DNA of 52,331 nt, from positions 1-52,331 of the forward strand of contig JAHQWA010000009.1 in assembly GCA_019634045.1 (NCBI GenBank). The letters are read 5' to 3'. Below the pieces are notes generated by a model. That model did not search any database, was not told where the DNA came from, and saw only the letters and a list, made by a program, of their open reading frames with translations. Source of the stretch: Saprospiraceae bacterium. Lineage in GTDB: Bacteria > Bacteroidota > Bacteroidia > Chitinophagales > Saprospiraceae. Within the stretch, counting starts at the first letter, position 1. The number at the start of each line of letters is the position of its first letter. A program made the position numbers and the translations under genes. This document shows, piece by piece, positions 17,043 through 26,542 of the stretch.

Positions 17043-18041
17043 ATGCGTTGGCTTAATCGTACAACTTGGATCACCATAGCGAAGGTTGGATTAGTGTTCG
17101 TCTTGGTTTATGTGCTCTATCGACAGCTTTGGGGCGGCGCGCATTGGGAGACGTTTCTCGGCTTCTGGACCAAGGAACGTTGGCAGGAAAATAGATTCTA
17201 CCTGATTCTGGCCTTCCTGCTGATGCCGGTAAATTGGTCCCTGGAAACGGCAAAGTGGTGGGTCCTTCTGCGCCCCATATACCCGAGTCCCTATAGAAAG
17301 GCCTTTATCGCCGTGCTAAATGGCATCAGCCTCTCCCTGTTCACGCCACACCGGATTGGAGAATATGGAGGTAGGATTCTAAATTACCCAGCGGTGGCTC
17401 ATGCCAAAGTAATCATGGCAAGTCTGGTCGCTAACTTTGGACAACTCCTTTGCCTGATCACTGTCGGTTTTATTGGAATAATTTGCTGGGGACGCAGCTT
17501 TTTCCAAACATTCGGGATTGTCTATGATGTGGGATTGTATCTGGGTGGCCCGATTCTTGTACTCCTATGGTGGGGATTCTTTTCGATTCGTCGAATACTC
17601 CCTTGGATTCAAGGTGTTCCTTGGCCGACTTGGTTGCGATGGTTACCAAAAACTTTGGAACACGCTGAACAGTTTAACAAAACTTTATTAGTACAGTCTG
17701 CAGCAATGGCTGCGATTCGATTCTTGACCTATAGTATTCAGTTTGTGTGCCTCTTAGTTTTTTTTGGATTAGATATCCCTTGGCACATCTTATTGAACGG
17801 CGTATTTGTTATCTATTTGTTGCAATCAGGATTGCCTTTGCCCCCTGCCTTGGGGCTGTTGACCCGTGGAGAACTCGGTGTTTTGATCTGGCAAAATTAC
17901 GAGCTAAATCCACTCGCTATCCTGGCTGCCTCCATAGCACTTTTTATAATAAACCTTGCCATCCCCGCGTTACTTGGGTTGATGGTCATCGTCAAAACAA
18001 ATGTCACTAAATCCTTACAGTATGAGGAACGCGCTGATTAA
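17043..18041 (+). CDS. Flippase-like integral membrane protein (LPG-synthase transmembrane domain, UPF0104)
   Basis: A 332-residue inner-membrane protein with about eight transmembrane helices and the signature TPHRIGEYGGR (about 98-108), typical of the lysylphosphatidylglycerol-synthase transmembrane/flippase-like family (TIGR00374 group). There is no cytoplasmic aminoacyl-transferase domain, so a lipid-flipping or transport role rather than lysinylation is expected (family knowledge plus inference). It overlaps the DUF3108 gene by about 20-40 bp, so both are likely translated together. Confidence 0.88.
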   Translation: MRWLNRTTWITIAKVGLVFVLVYVLYRQLWGGAHWETFLGFWTKERWQENRFYLILAFLLMPVNWSLETAKWWVLLRPIYPSPYRKAFIAVLNGISLSLFTPHRIGEYGGRILNYPAVAHAKVIMASLVANFGQLLCLITVGFIGIICWGRSFFQTFGIVYDVGLYLGGPILVLLWWGFFSIRRILPWIQGVPWPTWLRWLPKTLEHAEQFNKTLLVQSAAMAAIRFLTYSIQFVCLLVFFGLDIPWHILLNGVFVIYLLQSGLPLPPALGLLTRGELGVLIWQNYELNPLAILAASIALFIINLAIPALLGLMVIVKTNVTKSLQYEERAD

Positions 18042-18888
18042 GAAGGGGCTTTTGTTAGGAATACTTATGGTATGCCTATCCGGACATCGCCCCATCGACC
18101 CCATGCCAACTGATAGCAGCAATCAGGCTACGGCGAATGCTATCTATAGCCCCTGCAAAATGGAAAATAATACTTTCAAAGGCGGGGAGGAGATCGTTTA
18201 TAAGATCTATTACAACTGGAATTTTGTCTGGTTGGCTGCTGGTGAAGTTACCTTTAAGGTAGAAGATCTAGGTAATAAATACCACATATCGGCACACGGT
18301 CGCACCTATAAATCCTATGAATGGTTTTTCACCGTTAGGGATTACTATGATACTTACGTAGATAAAGAGACCTTGCTACCGTATATTTCCATTAGGAATG
18401 TACGAGAAGGAGGATATCGTTTATATGATGCTGTTACCTTCGAACCGAAGCGAGGAGTGGCTGTTTCTAATCGAGGTAAGACTCGAGAAGTAGCCAAGCC
18501 TACGGAGTACCCGATCGACAACTGCATGCATGATATCCTTTCGATCATCTACTATACTCGAAATATCGATTTCAATAGCCTCAATACAGGGGATGCTTTC
18601 CCCATCAAGATCTTTATGGATAAAGAGACCTGGCCATTGAAAGTGCGTTATAAAGGAAAAGAGGCCAACAAAAAGATCAAGGGACAAGGCAAGTTCCGTA
18701 CCCACAAATTCAATCCCGAAGTGATCGTTGGGAATGTTTTCAAGGAGGATAGCCAAATGTCTGTGTGGGTAACGGATGATGAGAATAAGATTCCACTATT
18801 GATCGAATCTCCCGTATCTGTAGGCTCTGTAAAAGTAGTTTTGAAGTCTTACAAAGGTCTGAAATACGATTTTAAGGCCAAGAACTAA
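18022..18888 (+). CDS. DUF3108 domain exported protein
   Basis: A 288-residue protein with N-terminal signal sequence (MRNALIKKGLLLGILMVCLSG) and a mature part starting with FKGGEEIVYKIYYNWNFVWLAAGEV, the hallmark of DUF3108. FKVED, YKSYEWFFTVRDYYDTYVD and a final KVVLKSYKGLKYDF complete the beta-rich fold. The family is periplasmic and of unknown function. The start at 18022 gives the best signal peptide; an in-frame ATG at 18001 would add seven residues and remains possible. The gene overlaps the upstream flippase-like gene, which suggests a shared envelope-lipid role (inference). Confidence 0.87.
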   Translation: MRNALIKKGLLLGILMVCLSGHRPIDPMPTDSSNQATANAIYSPCKMENNTFKGGEEIVYKIYYNWNFVWLAAGEVTFKVEDLGNKYHISAHGRTYKSYEWFFTVRDYYDTYVDKETLLPYISIRNVREGGYRLYDAVTFEPKRGVAVSNRGKTREVAKPTEYPIDNCMHDILSIIYYTRNIDFNSLNTGDAFPIKIFMDKETWPLKVRYKGKEANKKIKGQGKFRTHKFNPEVIVGNVFKEDSQMSVWVTDDENKIPLLIESPVSVGSVKVVLKSYKGLKYDFKAKN

Positions 18889-18949
18889 GTGCCTGCTTGA
18901 CCAACTGAGCAGTCCATCAGTTTTATCCATTCAACATAAAATAAACCCC

Positions 18950-19582
18950 TTGACAAAACGAGCACTAACGCTTTTCGGGTTTCTTGCCGCCTTCGGGCTA
19001 GGCATCTGGCTTACGCAGTTTTTTTACCAATCCAAACAGAAGGAGATTACGGAATCTCAAAGTACCATCCTCTTGGATAAGGTAAAGGACGTGTTAAAGT
19101 TGGTTACCGTAGAAGCCAACTTCAACGAGTTGTATAATGAAACGCAAACCCGTCCTGTAACCCTGTATCTACCTCTACCTAGCACATTTTCCTTTTCCAA
19201 AAAAGCCATCTTGGAGGTGCAGGGTAAAGTGCTAGTTGGTTATGATCTAGAGAAGGTCAAGATCACGGCGGATAGTGTTAATCGAGTGTTGACCCTTAGC
19301 AACTTACCCGAACCAGAAATCCTTTCAATAGACCATCAAGTCCAATACAGAAACTTGGAAGAGAGCTTCTTTAATAGTTTCTCAGCCGAAGATTATACTG
19401 ACCTAAACCGCAATGCGAAGGACATGCTCAAAGAAAAAGTCGAAGAAAGTGACTTGATGGACAAGGCACGCGCCCAGGGCAATCAAATGTTGGATGTGAT
19501 TCGATTTATGGGCGAATCCCTAGGGTGGACCGTAAAACTTGAGGTCGATCTCATCGAAAGCACACCTCCTCTGGCCGAATAA
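18950..19582 (+). CDS. DUF4230 domain membrane-anchored protein
   Basis: A 210-residue protein with one N-terminal transmembrane helix (about residues 5-25) and a periplasmic domain of the DUF4230 family, recognisable from LLDKVKDVLKLVTVEANFNELY, then LEVQGKVLVGYDLEKVKI and LSNLPEPEILSID. The family is of unknown function. The only usable start is TTG at 18950; no ATG lies before the conserved region. It follows the DUF3108 gene by 61 bp on the same strand and may share its transcript. Confidence 0.83.
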   Translation: MTKRALTLFGFLAAFGLGIWLTQFFYQSKQKEITESQSTILLDKVKDVLKLVTVEANFNELYNETQTRPVTLYLPLPSTFSFSKKAILEVQGKVLVGYDLEKVKITADSVNRVLTLSNLPEPEILSIDHQVQYRNLEESFFNSFSAEDYTDLNRNAKDMLKEKVEESDLMDKARAQGNQMLDVIRFMGESLGWTVKLEVDLIESTPPLAE

Positions 19583-20015
19583 ACCGTATTTCCGAAGGTA
19601 ACTTTTCATCTTCAATTTTTGCAACAAGGTATTTAGGTGGAATAGCACAGCAGGCCTTTAGTTCAAATGAACGAATGCCTAAGCTGGCACATATTCCCAT
19701 CATAGCTGCCCAATTCTCCGTTTGGAGCCCTTCTCTTTCCGTCCTACCCCCAGCCTACCGACAAAATTAAAAGTGGCATTTTTACAGCTATATGCAAAAA
19801 ACATCTATTTTTAGCCCGAAGTTCAATAGGTTATAAGGGGTAATTTCCCACTGACATCATGTACTTCGCTATCCAAGTTTTGCTCAACAGCAACTGTCTC
19901 TCCATTCCTAGTTTCAGCAAAACTTGAATAGTATATGCAGATAGCAAAACCAAGCCCTAACTACAATCGCTAGATTTTGCTGTTATGCTTAGGATTAATC
20001 ACTCAAATCGAAAAA
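19583..20015. other. 433-bp gap without recognised gene
   Basis: No convincing gene is present. A 50-codon minus-strand frame (19551-19703) was examined and not accepted. Near the right end, TAGATTTTG (about 19971-19979) resembles a -7 box for the peptide transporter gene but has one base too many in the spacer. The gap presumably holds the promoter of the POT transporter genes. Confidence 0.5.
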
Positions 20016-21524
20016 ATGGCAGAATCTTCGACGAATCAGACAGGCTTCTTTGGCCACCCTAAAGGCTTGTCTACGCTTTTCTTTACCGAAATGTGGGAAC
20101 GCTTTAGTTACTATGGGATGCGTGCTATCCTGGTACTGTTTATGACTACCGAAACAGCCCAGGAAGGATTAGGACTCACCACGGAAACTGCAGCAGCTGT
20201 ATATGGATTGTACACAGCAGGGGTATACTTGCTCACCTTACCCGGTGGCTGGCTAGCTGATAATATATTTGGGCAACGTAAGGCCATCTACTACGGTGGG
20301 GTGCTCATTATGATTGGGCACTTGATCCTAGCTATACCAGGATCTCCTACGATATTTTTCCTCGGCTTGGGCTTCGTAGCGATGGGGACCGGCTTGCTGA
20401 AGCCCAATATTAGTACAATCGTTGGCGACCTCTACCCGGATAAGGGAGCGCGTCGCGATGCCGGATTTTCGATTTTTTATATGGGGATCAACCTGGGCTC
20501 CTTATTGGGCCAGACCTTTGTGGCTTTGTTAGGGGAGAAAGTGAACTGGCACCTTGGTTTTGGTTTAGCAGCTGTAGGTATGTTAGCAGGCTTGATCCAG
20601 TATCGTTTAACAGCCGATCGGACCCTCGGTGATATTGGGGTACAGCCTAAAGCCAAACTAAAACGAGAAGAAGAAGGTACCGACGGGGAAGGCAATTCCA
20701 TGCTGGCAGGCATTTTCGCCGTGCTACTGGTAGGTTTAATCCTTGCCTTACAGTTTGCAGGCGTTATTGATTTGATGACCGCTAGGGGCTTAGCAGAAGC
20801 CGTAGGCATCATCATCGTAGCCGTTACCCTTGTCTATTTTGCTTATATCTTGATCGCTGGCGGTCTCAATACTGTTGAGAAAAAGAAAGTGGTCGTCATT
20901 TTCTTCCTATTCGTGGGAGCCGCCTTGTTCTGGGCGGGTTTCGAGCAAGCAGGTTCTTCGCTTAATCTCTTTGCTCGTGATTATACAGATCGAATGCTGT
21001 TTGGTTGGGAATTGCCAACGGGATGGCTACAAAATGTGAATCCACTCTTCATCATTATATTCGCGCCGGTCATGGGTGCCTTATGGATCCGATTATCTGC
21101 GCGCCAAATGAACCCAAGTACACCCTTAAAATTTGGCTTAGGCCTAATCATGATGGGCTTGGGCTTTTTGGTGATGTTCTATGCAGCTCAGCTCGTGGTA
21201 GCGGGTGAAAAAGCAGGTATGATGTGGTTGGTGATGACTTATTTCCTCCACTCTATTGGTGAGCTTACCCTCAGCCCGGTAGGTTTAAGTGCTACCACCA
21301 AACTAGCACCTCGACAATACCTTGGACAAATGATGGGTATCTGGTTTGTGGGAGCTGCCTTGGGTAACCTAATTGCTGGCTTAGTAGCTGGTGAATTTGA
21401 TCCTGATAATGTGGCAGAGATCCCCAACATCTTTATGTCGGTAGTTATGTTTGGAGTTGGTGCAGGTATCATCTTCATCATTACTAGTCCGCTACTCAAG
21501 AAGTGGATGGGAGATGTCAAGTAA
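20016..21524 (+). CDS. POT family proton-dependent peptide transporter, copy 1
   Basis: A 502-residue inner-membrane MFS-fold transporter of the proton-coupled oligopeptide (POT/PTR2) family, taking up di- and tripeptides. The ExxERFxYYG signature is at residues 25-34 (EMWERFSYYG), and GLFKPN-like GLLKPNISTIVGDLYP gives the second PTR2 motif. FYMGINLGSLLG and FWAGFEQAGSSLNLFA (ExQ-type helix) are also typical. It has about 14 helices. ATG 20016 is chosen over an in-frame TTG at 19977, because the conserved N-terminus follows directly. A tandem homologue lies downstream. Confidence 0.94.
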   Translation: MAESSTNQTGFFGHPKGLSTLFFTEMWERFSYYGMRAILVLFMTTETAQEGLGLTTETAAAVYGLYTAGVYLLTLPGGWLADNIFGQRKAIYYGGVLIMIGHLILAIPGSPTIFFLGLGFVAMGTGLLKPNISTIVGDLYPDKGARRDAGFSIFYMGINLGSLLGQTFVALLGEKVNWHLGFGLAAVGMLAGLIQYRLTADRTLGDIGVQPKAKLKREEEGTDGEGNSMLAGIFAVLLVGLILALQFAGVIDLMTARGLAEAVGIIIVAVTLVYFAYILIAGGLNTVEKKKVVVIFFLFVGAALFWAGFEQAGSSLNLFARDYTDRMLFGWELPTGWLQNVNPLFIIIFAPVMGALWIRLSARQMNPSTPLKFGLGLIMMGLGFLVMFYAAQLVVAGEKAGMMWLVMTYFLHSIGELTLSPVGLSATTKLAPRQYLGQMMGIWFVGAALGNLIAGLVAGEFDPDNVAEIPNIFMSVVMFGVGAGIIFIITSPLLKKWMGDVK

Positions 21525-21555
21525 TTCTCACTACTATAAGTAATATCTTTTAAAG

Positions 21556-21594
21556 AAGCAGTAGATCCTCCACCGGAGATTATCTACTGCTTTT
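21556..21594 (+). terminator. Strong hairpin with T-run between the two POT genes
   Basis: AAGCAGTAGAT (21556-21566) pairs with ATCTACTGCTT (21582-21592), with an inner CTCC/GGAG helix, followed by TTTT. It looks like a factor-independent terminator, so the two transporters probably have separate transcripts, or the second is reached only by read-through. Confidence 0.75.
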
Positions 21595-21614
21595 GCTATA
21601 AGAAACCCTAGCAT

Positions 21615-23336
21615 ATGAGTCAGACTTTCAGCGGTTCAGCGACCAATCAGCAGACCATTCTTAGCCATCCAGTAGGCCTATTCGTATTATTCTTCACGGA
21701 GATGTGGGAACGCTTTAGTTATTACGGGATGCGGGCCATTTTCGTGCTTTTTCTCACCAGCACCATCGCCGACGGTGGTTTCGGCTGGGAAAGATCAGAG
21801 GCTTTAACCTGGTATGCCATCTACACGAGTATGGCATACGGCACCCCTATTATTGGGGGGATGATTGCGGACCGCTACATCGGGTATCGAAAAGCGGTGG
21901 TCTGGGGAGCGCTAACAATGACCCTAGGTCATGCAGTACTGGCTTTTGAAACCCTGCCTGCCTTTGTCTCTGGTCTCGTACTCCTGATCGCAGGTAATGG
22001 TTTGTTCAAACCTAATATTACACCTATTGTGGGACAGATGTACCCCGATGGTAGCCCTTTGAAGGATGGTGCTTACACCATTTTCTATATGGGGGTTAAT
22101 GCTGGGGCCTTTTTAGGAATCTTAATTTGTGGTTACCTAGGCGAGGGAGTAGGTTGGAACTATGGTTTCGGTGCTGCTGGTATTTTCATGTTCTTTGGTG
22201 CGCTGCAATTCCATTTTGGGCAAAAGATCTTTGGCTCCTTAGGAGAGGCTCCAGAAAATAAAGGCGAAAAAGAGAATAGCCACGGTGAACAAGAAGTCCC
22301 TTTTACCAGACAGGACTGGACGTGGGCAGGCGCAAGTATAGCCTTATTTATCGGTACCATTGTCTTCTGGAACATAAGCGATGCCGGCCCCATAGAGAAG
22401 TTCCCGTATCTAATTCCATTGCTAGGCGTTTTCATCACCTACGTCATATTGCGATTGCGCAAATATCCGCGGGTAGAACGTGATCGCATCACAGTGATCA
22501 GTGTATTTGCCTTCTTTGTGGTCTTTTTCTGGTTGGCCTTTGAGCAGGCTGGAGGTACGATGACCATATTTGCAAATGATTATACGGAACGAGATCTTCT
22601 TACTTCTAGTTCCGTAACCTGGTTTAGGATGATCAGCTTATTGTTGACTCTCATCCCAATGGTACTACTGACCTGGGTATTAGCCCGTTTGGCTGGAAAG
22701 ATATTCAAGGAATTTCCTTTAACCATTGTCTTCACAGGGATCAGCTTCCTGATTATTTGGGCGATCATCATTTGGATCAATTACAATAACTTTAATAATG
22801 AGACCTTAGAGGTTCCTGCTTCCTGGTTTGGAACGCTTAACAGCTTCTTTATCATTTCATTGGCGCCGCTATTTTCAGTGATGTGGGTAAAGTTAGCGGG
22901 TACTAAGTTGAACCCATCTGGTCCGATCAAGCTTGCTACCGGGCTTTTCCTACTGGGTATAGGTTTCTTGGCATTAGTAGTTGGCGCGTCTTCCATTCCA
23001 CAGGGAGCACAAACCGCTAGTGTAAGCATGATCTGGTTGATCCTAGCTTACTTCTTCCATACAGTTGGAGAATTATGTCTATCCCCCGTTGGTTTATCAC
23101 TGGTCAATAAGTTATCCCCGCTTCGATTGATGGCTTTGATGTTTGGTATTTGGTACATCGCTAATTTTGTGGCTAATTTCACAGGAGGTATGATAGGCAG
23201 TTATATCGATGATATTTCAGCGGCTACCTCGATGTCCAATTTCTTTACTATTTTCGTGGTCCTAGCATTTGGTGCAGGCCTAGCTTTAGTGTTACTCAAT
23301 AAGCCCTTAAAGCGGATGATGCACGGGGTGGAGTAA
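21615..23336 (+). CDS. POT family proton-dependent peptide transporter, copy 2
   Basis: A 573-residue paralogue of the preceding transporter. EMWERFSYYG (29-38) is the proton-coupling ExxERFxYYG motif, NGLFKPNITPIVGQMYP the second PTR2 motif, and FWLAFEQAGGTMTIFA the conserved helix. It is longer than copy 1 mainly through a hydrophilic central loop (about 215-235, with many Glu and Lys) and a longer loop near residue 380. Tandem POT genes of unequal sequence suggest old duplication and division of peptide specificity (inference). A terminator-like hairpin separates it from copy 1. Confidence 0.94.
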   Translation: MSQTFSGSATNQQTILSHPVGLFVLFFTEMWERFSYYGMRAIFVLFLTSTIADGGFGWERSEALTWYAIYTSMAYGTPIIGGMIADRYIGYRKAVVWGALTMTLGHAVLAFETLPAFVSGLVLLIAGNGLFKPNITPIVGQMYPDGSPLKDGAYTIFYMGVNAGAFLGILICGYLGEGVGWNYGFGAAGIFMFFGALQFHFGQKIFGSLGEAPENKGEKENSHGEQEVPFTRQDWTWAGASIALFIGTIVFWNISDAGPIEKFPYLIPLLGVFITYVILRLRKYPRVERDRITVISVFAFFVVFFWLAFEQAGGTMTIFANDYTERDLLTSSSVTWFRMISLLLTLIPMVLLTWVLARLAGKIFKEFPLTIVFTGISFLIIWAIIIWINYNNFNNETLEVPASWFGTLNSFFIISLAPLFSVMWVKLAGTKLNPSGPIKLATGLFLLGIGFLALVVGASSIPQGAQTASVSMIWLILAYFFHTVGELCLSPVGLSLVNKLSPLRLMALMFGIWYIANFVANFTGGMIGSYIDDISAATSMSNFFTIFVVLAFGAGLALVLLNKPLKRMMHGVE

Positions 23337-23613
23337 TGACAAAGTCAGCATTTTTTTGCACCAGCAATAAGATATTACAGAAAAGCACTTACCTATAAAA
23401 ATAAGGTTGAGGCAAGTTATGTAAGAAGCATAGCTTTCCTCATTTCCTTAGTTCATCACAACGTTCAACAACTAACAACTCACTCAGTACAATTACCCGT
23501 CGCAGTATGCTTGATTATACAAGCATCACTGCTGCTGTTATTATGTCTTGGCATTACACAAGATTGAATTTAATACCCTGGCTATTTCTACCACGTTCTA
23601 AAACAACCATAAC

Positions 23614-24075
23614 ATGAAAGACCAATTTCAAAACCTAAATCTTATGTTCGCGGCCTTGTCCCTGGGGCAAGTCCTCTTCTTACTCATTATCTTATATGTA
23701 GTGTGGGGAGAGACGAATACCGGCAGTACCTTACCGATTGACAAACAAACGCTTTTGATCATTGGAGCGCTGGGTTTCCTAGGGATAGCCTATGCAGCGA
23801 GGGGGCTTGGAAACTATTTCCGAAACAAAGCGGTCAAGGAAAAACAGCCGCTAGAGCAAAAAGTAAGTGCTTATCGTAGCAGTTTGATCATGCGCTGGGC
23901 ATTAGTGGAAGGATTCAATCTTTTCATTCTAATTATGGCGTTTCTGCAGCAGGATAAGTCTATGTTACTGCTATTTGGAGCAGGGCTGATCGTCTTCTTT
24001 TCCCTAAAACCCTCTACCACTGCTTTCGCAGAGGCCTACGAACTTAGTCTACAAGAGGAGAACGAAATATTCTAA
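23614..24075 (+). CDS. Small four-helix membrane protein of unknown function
   Basis: A 153-residue protein with about four hydrophobic helices (residues 12-32, 45-63, 90-112 and 116-133) and a basic loop (RNKAVKEKQPLEQKV) between helices 2 and 3. Similar short membrane proteins occur next to many Bacteroidota genes, but I recognise no family with certainty. It stands alone, 277 bp after the second POT gene, and converges on the surA-like gene with a bidirectional terminator between them. Confidence 0.75.
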   Translation: MKDQFQNLNLMFAALSLGQVLFLLIILYVVWGETNTGSTLPIDKQTLLIIGALGFLGIAYAARGLGNYFRNKAVKEKQPLEQKVSAYRSSLIMRWALVEGFNLFILIMAFLQQDKSMLLLFGAGLIVFFSLKPSTTAFAEAYELSLQEENEIF

Positions 24076-24095
24076 TTTACTGGCTAAGAAACTAA

Positions 24096-24144
24096 AAAGC
24101 GGTAGCGAATAAAGGCCACAAAGTGCCTAACTCGCTACCGCTTT
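24096..24144. terminator. Bidirectional terminator between converging genes
   Basis: AAAGCGGTAGCGA (24096-24108) pairs perfectly with TCGCTACCGCTTT (24132-24144), a 13-bp stem; an inner GGC/GCC helix shortens the loop. Read on the minus strand it ends in TTTTT, so it mainly serves the chaperone operon, and it may also serve the small membrane protein gene. Confidence 0.8.
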
Positions 24145-24221
24145 CGTACATCATAACTCAGCTCTATAAACCTGGAAATACAATGTACAGGCGATCCACA
24201 ATAGGAAGATGGAGTAAAAGC

Positions 24222-25595
24222 TTATGGCCTTGCTTTTTTTCGTCCATCTTTGTCCCACTTTACCAGTGCTGGACAGCCCTCATACATGTTATCTATTTGT
24301 ATAAAGGTCGCTCCTACCGTATCCGCCACCCATTTGGTAATGTATTCATTTTGCTTAGACTGAATGGCTGCCTTGCGGATTTTCGAATAATCCTGCTGTA
24401 AGTTTGCCTTATGCGGAGTCGTCCTGGATTGAACCTGAACCAGTCGGAAGAAGGGCTCACCGATCGGATCTCTAAAAGCCACTGGTTGAGATACCTGCTT
24501 TAATTTGAGCGTATCAATGGCAAAATAGACGTCTGGATCGAGGTCTCCAATCTCAAAAAAGGTGTTCCCTGTAGCAGGATTAACCATCCGGCCATCATTA
24601 TTATAACTTTGCTCCTCATCATCTGAAAATAGCTTAACCGCCAATGAAAAGGACATGGAATCTACTTCGATCAAATTACGAATGGAATCCAGGTGCATTT
24701 GAGCCTTCACTAAGTCAGCCTCCTGAATCTCGGGCTTAACCAAAATATGGCGCACATGAATGGAGTTACCTCTCCTGTCCAACATTTGGATAATATGGAA
24801 TCCAAATTGAGATTCGATAACGGGAGAGATCTCATTCTTTTCTAGCTTATACGCGGCCGCCTCAAAGTCAGGAACGTATTTCCCTCGTTTTGCCCAGCCC
24901 AAATCTCCCCCAATTCTAGCGGAACCATCATCGGAGAATTTCTTAGCCATCTCTTCGAACGTCTCCTTTTCTTCCATAATCAGCGTTCGCAACGAATCCA
25001 GCAGGCCAATCGACCGCGTTCGTTCTACACTATTCACTTTGGGCTTATATACAATTTCTCCGATCTCTACTTCAGAGTTAAAATAGGGCAAACTATCCTC
25101 AGGAATTTGCGCAAAGAATGTTTTAACTTCAGAAGGTGTCACCGTTACATTCGACATGATCTGTCCCCGCATTCTTTCTACGAGCAGCTGACTCTTCAAA
25201 TCTTCTCGGAATTGATCCTTTACGGCAGAAATCGTTTGGCCGTAGTAGGCTTCGAATTGAGCGATATCGCCATTCATGTAACTCAAGATCCGATCAATAC
25301 GAGCATTAAGTTGCTCTTCAACCTCTATATCAGATACTTCTATACTATCGAGTTTAGCTTGGTTCAGCATAAGTTTGGTGATCAAAACCTGATCCATGAT
25401 GTTACATCTTGCATCCTCGGGTAATTGTCCGTTCTGCGCCTGCATCAAGGAAATCTGTTCCTCTACTTCAGAAAGCAAGACCAATTCGCCACCCACTGTG
25501 GCAGTAACTTTATCAATTACTTGCTTCTGAGCACTAAGGGTTGCCACCATGGAAACCAAAAACAGTAGTAAAACACTAAGATTTCTCATTATCAT
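24222..25595 (-). CDS. surA: SurA-like periplasmic chaperone/peptidyl-prolyl isomerase
   Basis: A 457-residue periplasmic protein with signal peptide (SVLLLFLVSMVATLSAQ), a SurA N-terminal chaperone domain (about 25-170, starting VIDKVTATVGGELVLLSEV) and two parvulin domains. The first (about 180-285) has FEEMAKKFSDDGSARIGGDLGW and FGFHIIQM; the second starts at IHVRHILVKPE and is more degenerate. SurA guides unfolded outer-membrane proteins across the periplasm. It is the last gene of a three-gene operon of similar proteins (57 bp after the preceding one). The gene symbol is given by family and context. Confidence 0.88.
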   Translation of the reverse strand: MIMRNLSVLLLFLVSMVATLSAQKQVIDKVTATVGGELVLLSEVEEQISLMQAQNGQLPEDARCNIMDQVLITKLMLNQAKLDSIEVSDIEVEEQLNARIDRILSYMNGDIAQFEAYYGQTISAVKDQFREDLKSQLLVERMRGQIMSNVTVTPSEVKTFFAQIPEDSLPYFNSEVEIGEIVYKPKVNSVERTRSIGLLDSLRTLIMEEKETFEEMAKKFSDDGSARIGGDLGWAKRGKYVPDFEAAAYKLEKNEISPVIESQFGFHIIQMLDRRGNSIHVRHILVKPEIQEADLVKAQMHLDSIRNLIEVDSMSFSLAVKLFSDDEEQSYNNDGRMVNPATGNTFFEIGDLDPDVYFAIDTLKLKQVSQPVAFRDPIGEPFFRLVQVQSRTTPHKANLQQDYSKIRKAAIQSKQNEYITKWVADTVGATFIQIDNMYEGCPALVKWDKDGRKKARP

Positions 25596-25652
25596 AAATG
25601 ATGTTGATTGAGGTGTCTGTTCAGCTATAGTCTAGCCAACAAACACTCAGAT

Positions 25653-26537
25653 TCACTGGGTAATTACTTGAATATTATTGCTGCGCATACCATTGTCGTA
25701 AAGGTCAGACTTTGTGTCTTCCAGCAATTTCAACTTACGCTTGTGCAGTATGACCTTCCTTGCCTGGCCTTCTATATATCCCAAAGGAGCAATCTCCTTC
25801 CGGTTTTTCAGTTCAAAGAGACGGAAAAAATACTGAAATTCTCCATCTCGCTGCGTAAACTCTCTTTTTGTACCTATGTTATTCGCTGTTAAAGTTCCAC
25901 TGGGCAATTCCACAGCGATATCATTAACATTATACCAACTGCTATCCTCCAATATATGAGCATCCGCATAGTTATTGGAGTACTCGATCAGGGTGGCTAG
26001 ATCAGCAGGATCTTTGCTATTCCACCAGCGACGAACCTTGCCTCCTTCCGGCACCGGCAATGGCACCTTTAGGAAATGACAGCGAATAATTGGCGTCTCC
26101 AGTTGATATTGTTCCTTGTTCTTTTCGTAGAACTCCGTCAATTCCGCCTGCGAAATGGTTGAATCCAGCAATTCCTCGACCAATAATTCCTCGTAACTAT
26201 TGCGGATCAAAGAAGCTCGATAGTCGCGTACCAATTTATCGATGTTCAAATCACTTGGAATGTGCAACTCTGCTTCGTGCAGGACCAAGGCCTCCTTCAC
26301 CCACTTTTCCACATAGGAATTTAAGACTTTCAGGCTGTCGTCGGCTGTTGCCTCTTTTGGAAACAAGCCGTCTAGCTCCTGGCTATACAAGCTCTTATTG
26401 TATACTTTGGCCAATAGAATGCCTTTCTCATCCGTTTCCGTAGATTGGCATCCCATGAAAGCTGTTGCGCATAAAAGCAGCCAGAACAGCGGCAACCTAC
26501 GTTTAGCAGCTGTCCAAATTAACATATTATCCCCCAT
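25653..26537 (-). CDS. Lipoprotein of the SurA/parvulin chaperone group
   Basis: A 294-residue lipoprotein: lipobox FMGC (Cys30, or Cys26 if the ATG four codons later is the start) follows a hydrophobic signal segment. The part LAKVYNKSLYSQELDGLFP, then a helical section with LNSYVEKWVKEALVLHEAE, is like the SurA N-terminal domain, while a clear catalytic parvulin domain is missing or very diverged. It probably acts as a membrane-anchored holding chaperone (inference). It starts 5 bp after the stop of the larger parvulin gene and precedes the surA-like gene, so the three are one operon. Confidence 0.8.
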   Translation of the reverse strand: MGDNMLIWTAAKRRLPLFWLLLCATAFMGCQSTETDEKGILLAKVYNKSLYSQELDGLFPKEATADDSLKVLNSYVEKWVKEALVLHEAELHIPSDLNIDKLVRDYRASLIRNSYEELLVEELLDSTISQAELTEFYEKNKEQYQLETPIIRCHFLKVPLPVPEGGKVRRWWNSKDPADLATLIEYSNNYADAHILEDSSWYNVNDIAVELPSGTLTANNIGTKREFTQRDGEFQYFFRLFELKNRKEIAPLGYIEGQARKVILHKRKLKLLEDTKSDLYDNGMRSNNIQVITQ

Positions 26538-26542
26538 TCGAT

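Noticed and set aside
19551..19703. A 50-codon minus-strand frame with fairly protein-like text in the gap before the POT gene
   Set aside because: It overlaps the 3' end of the DUF4230 gene, has four cysteines without pattern, no promoter box and no recognised homology; it is more likely chance.
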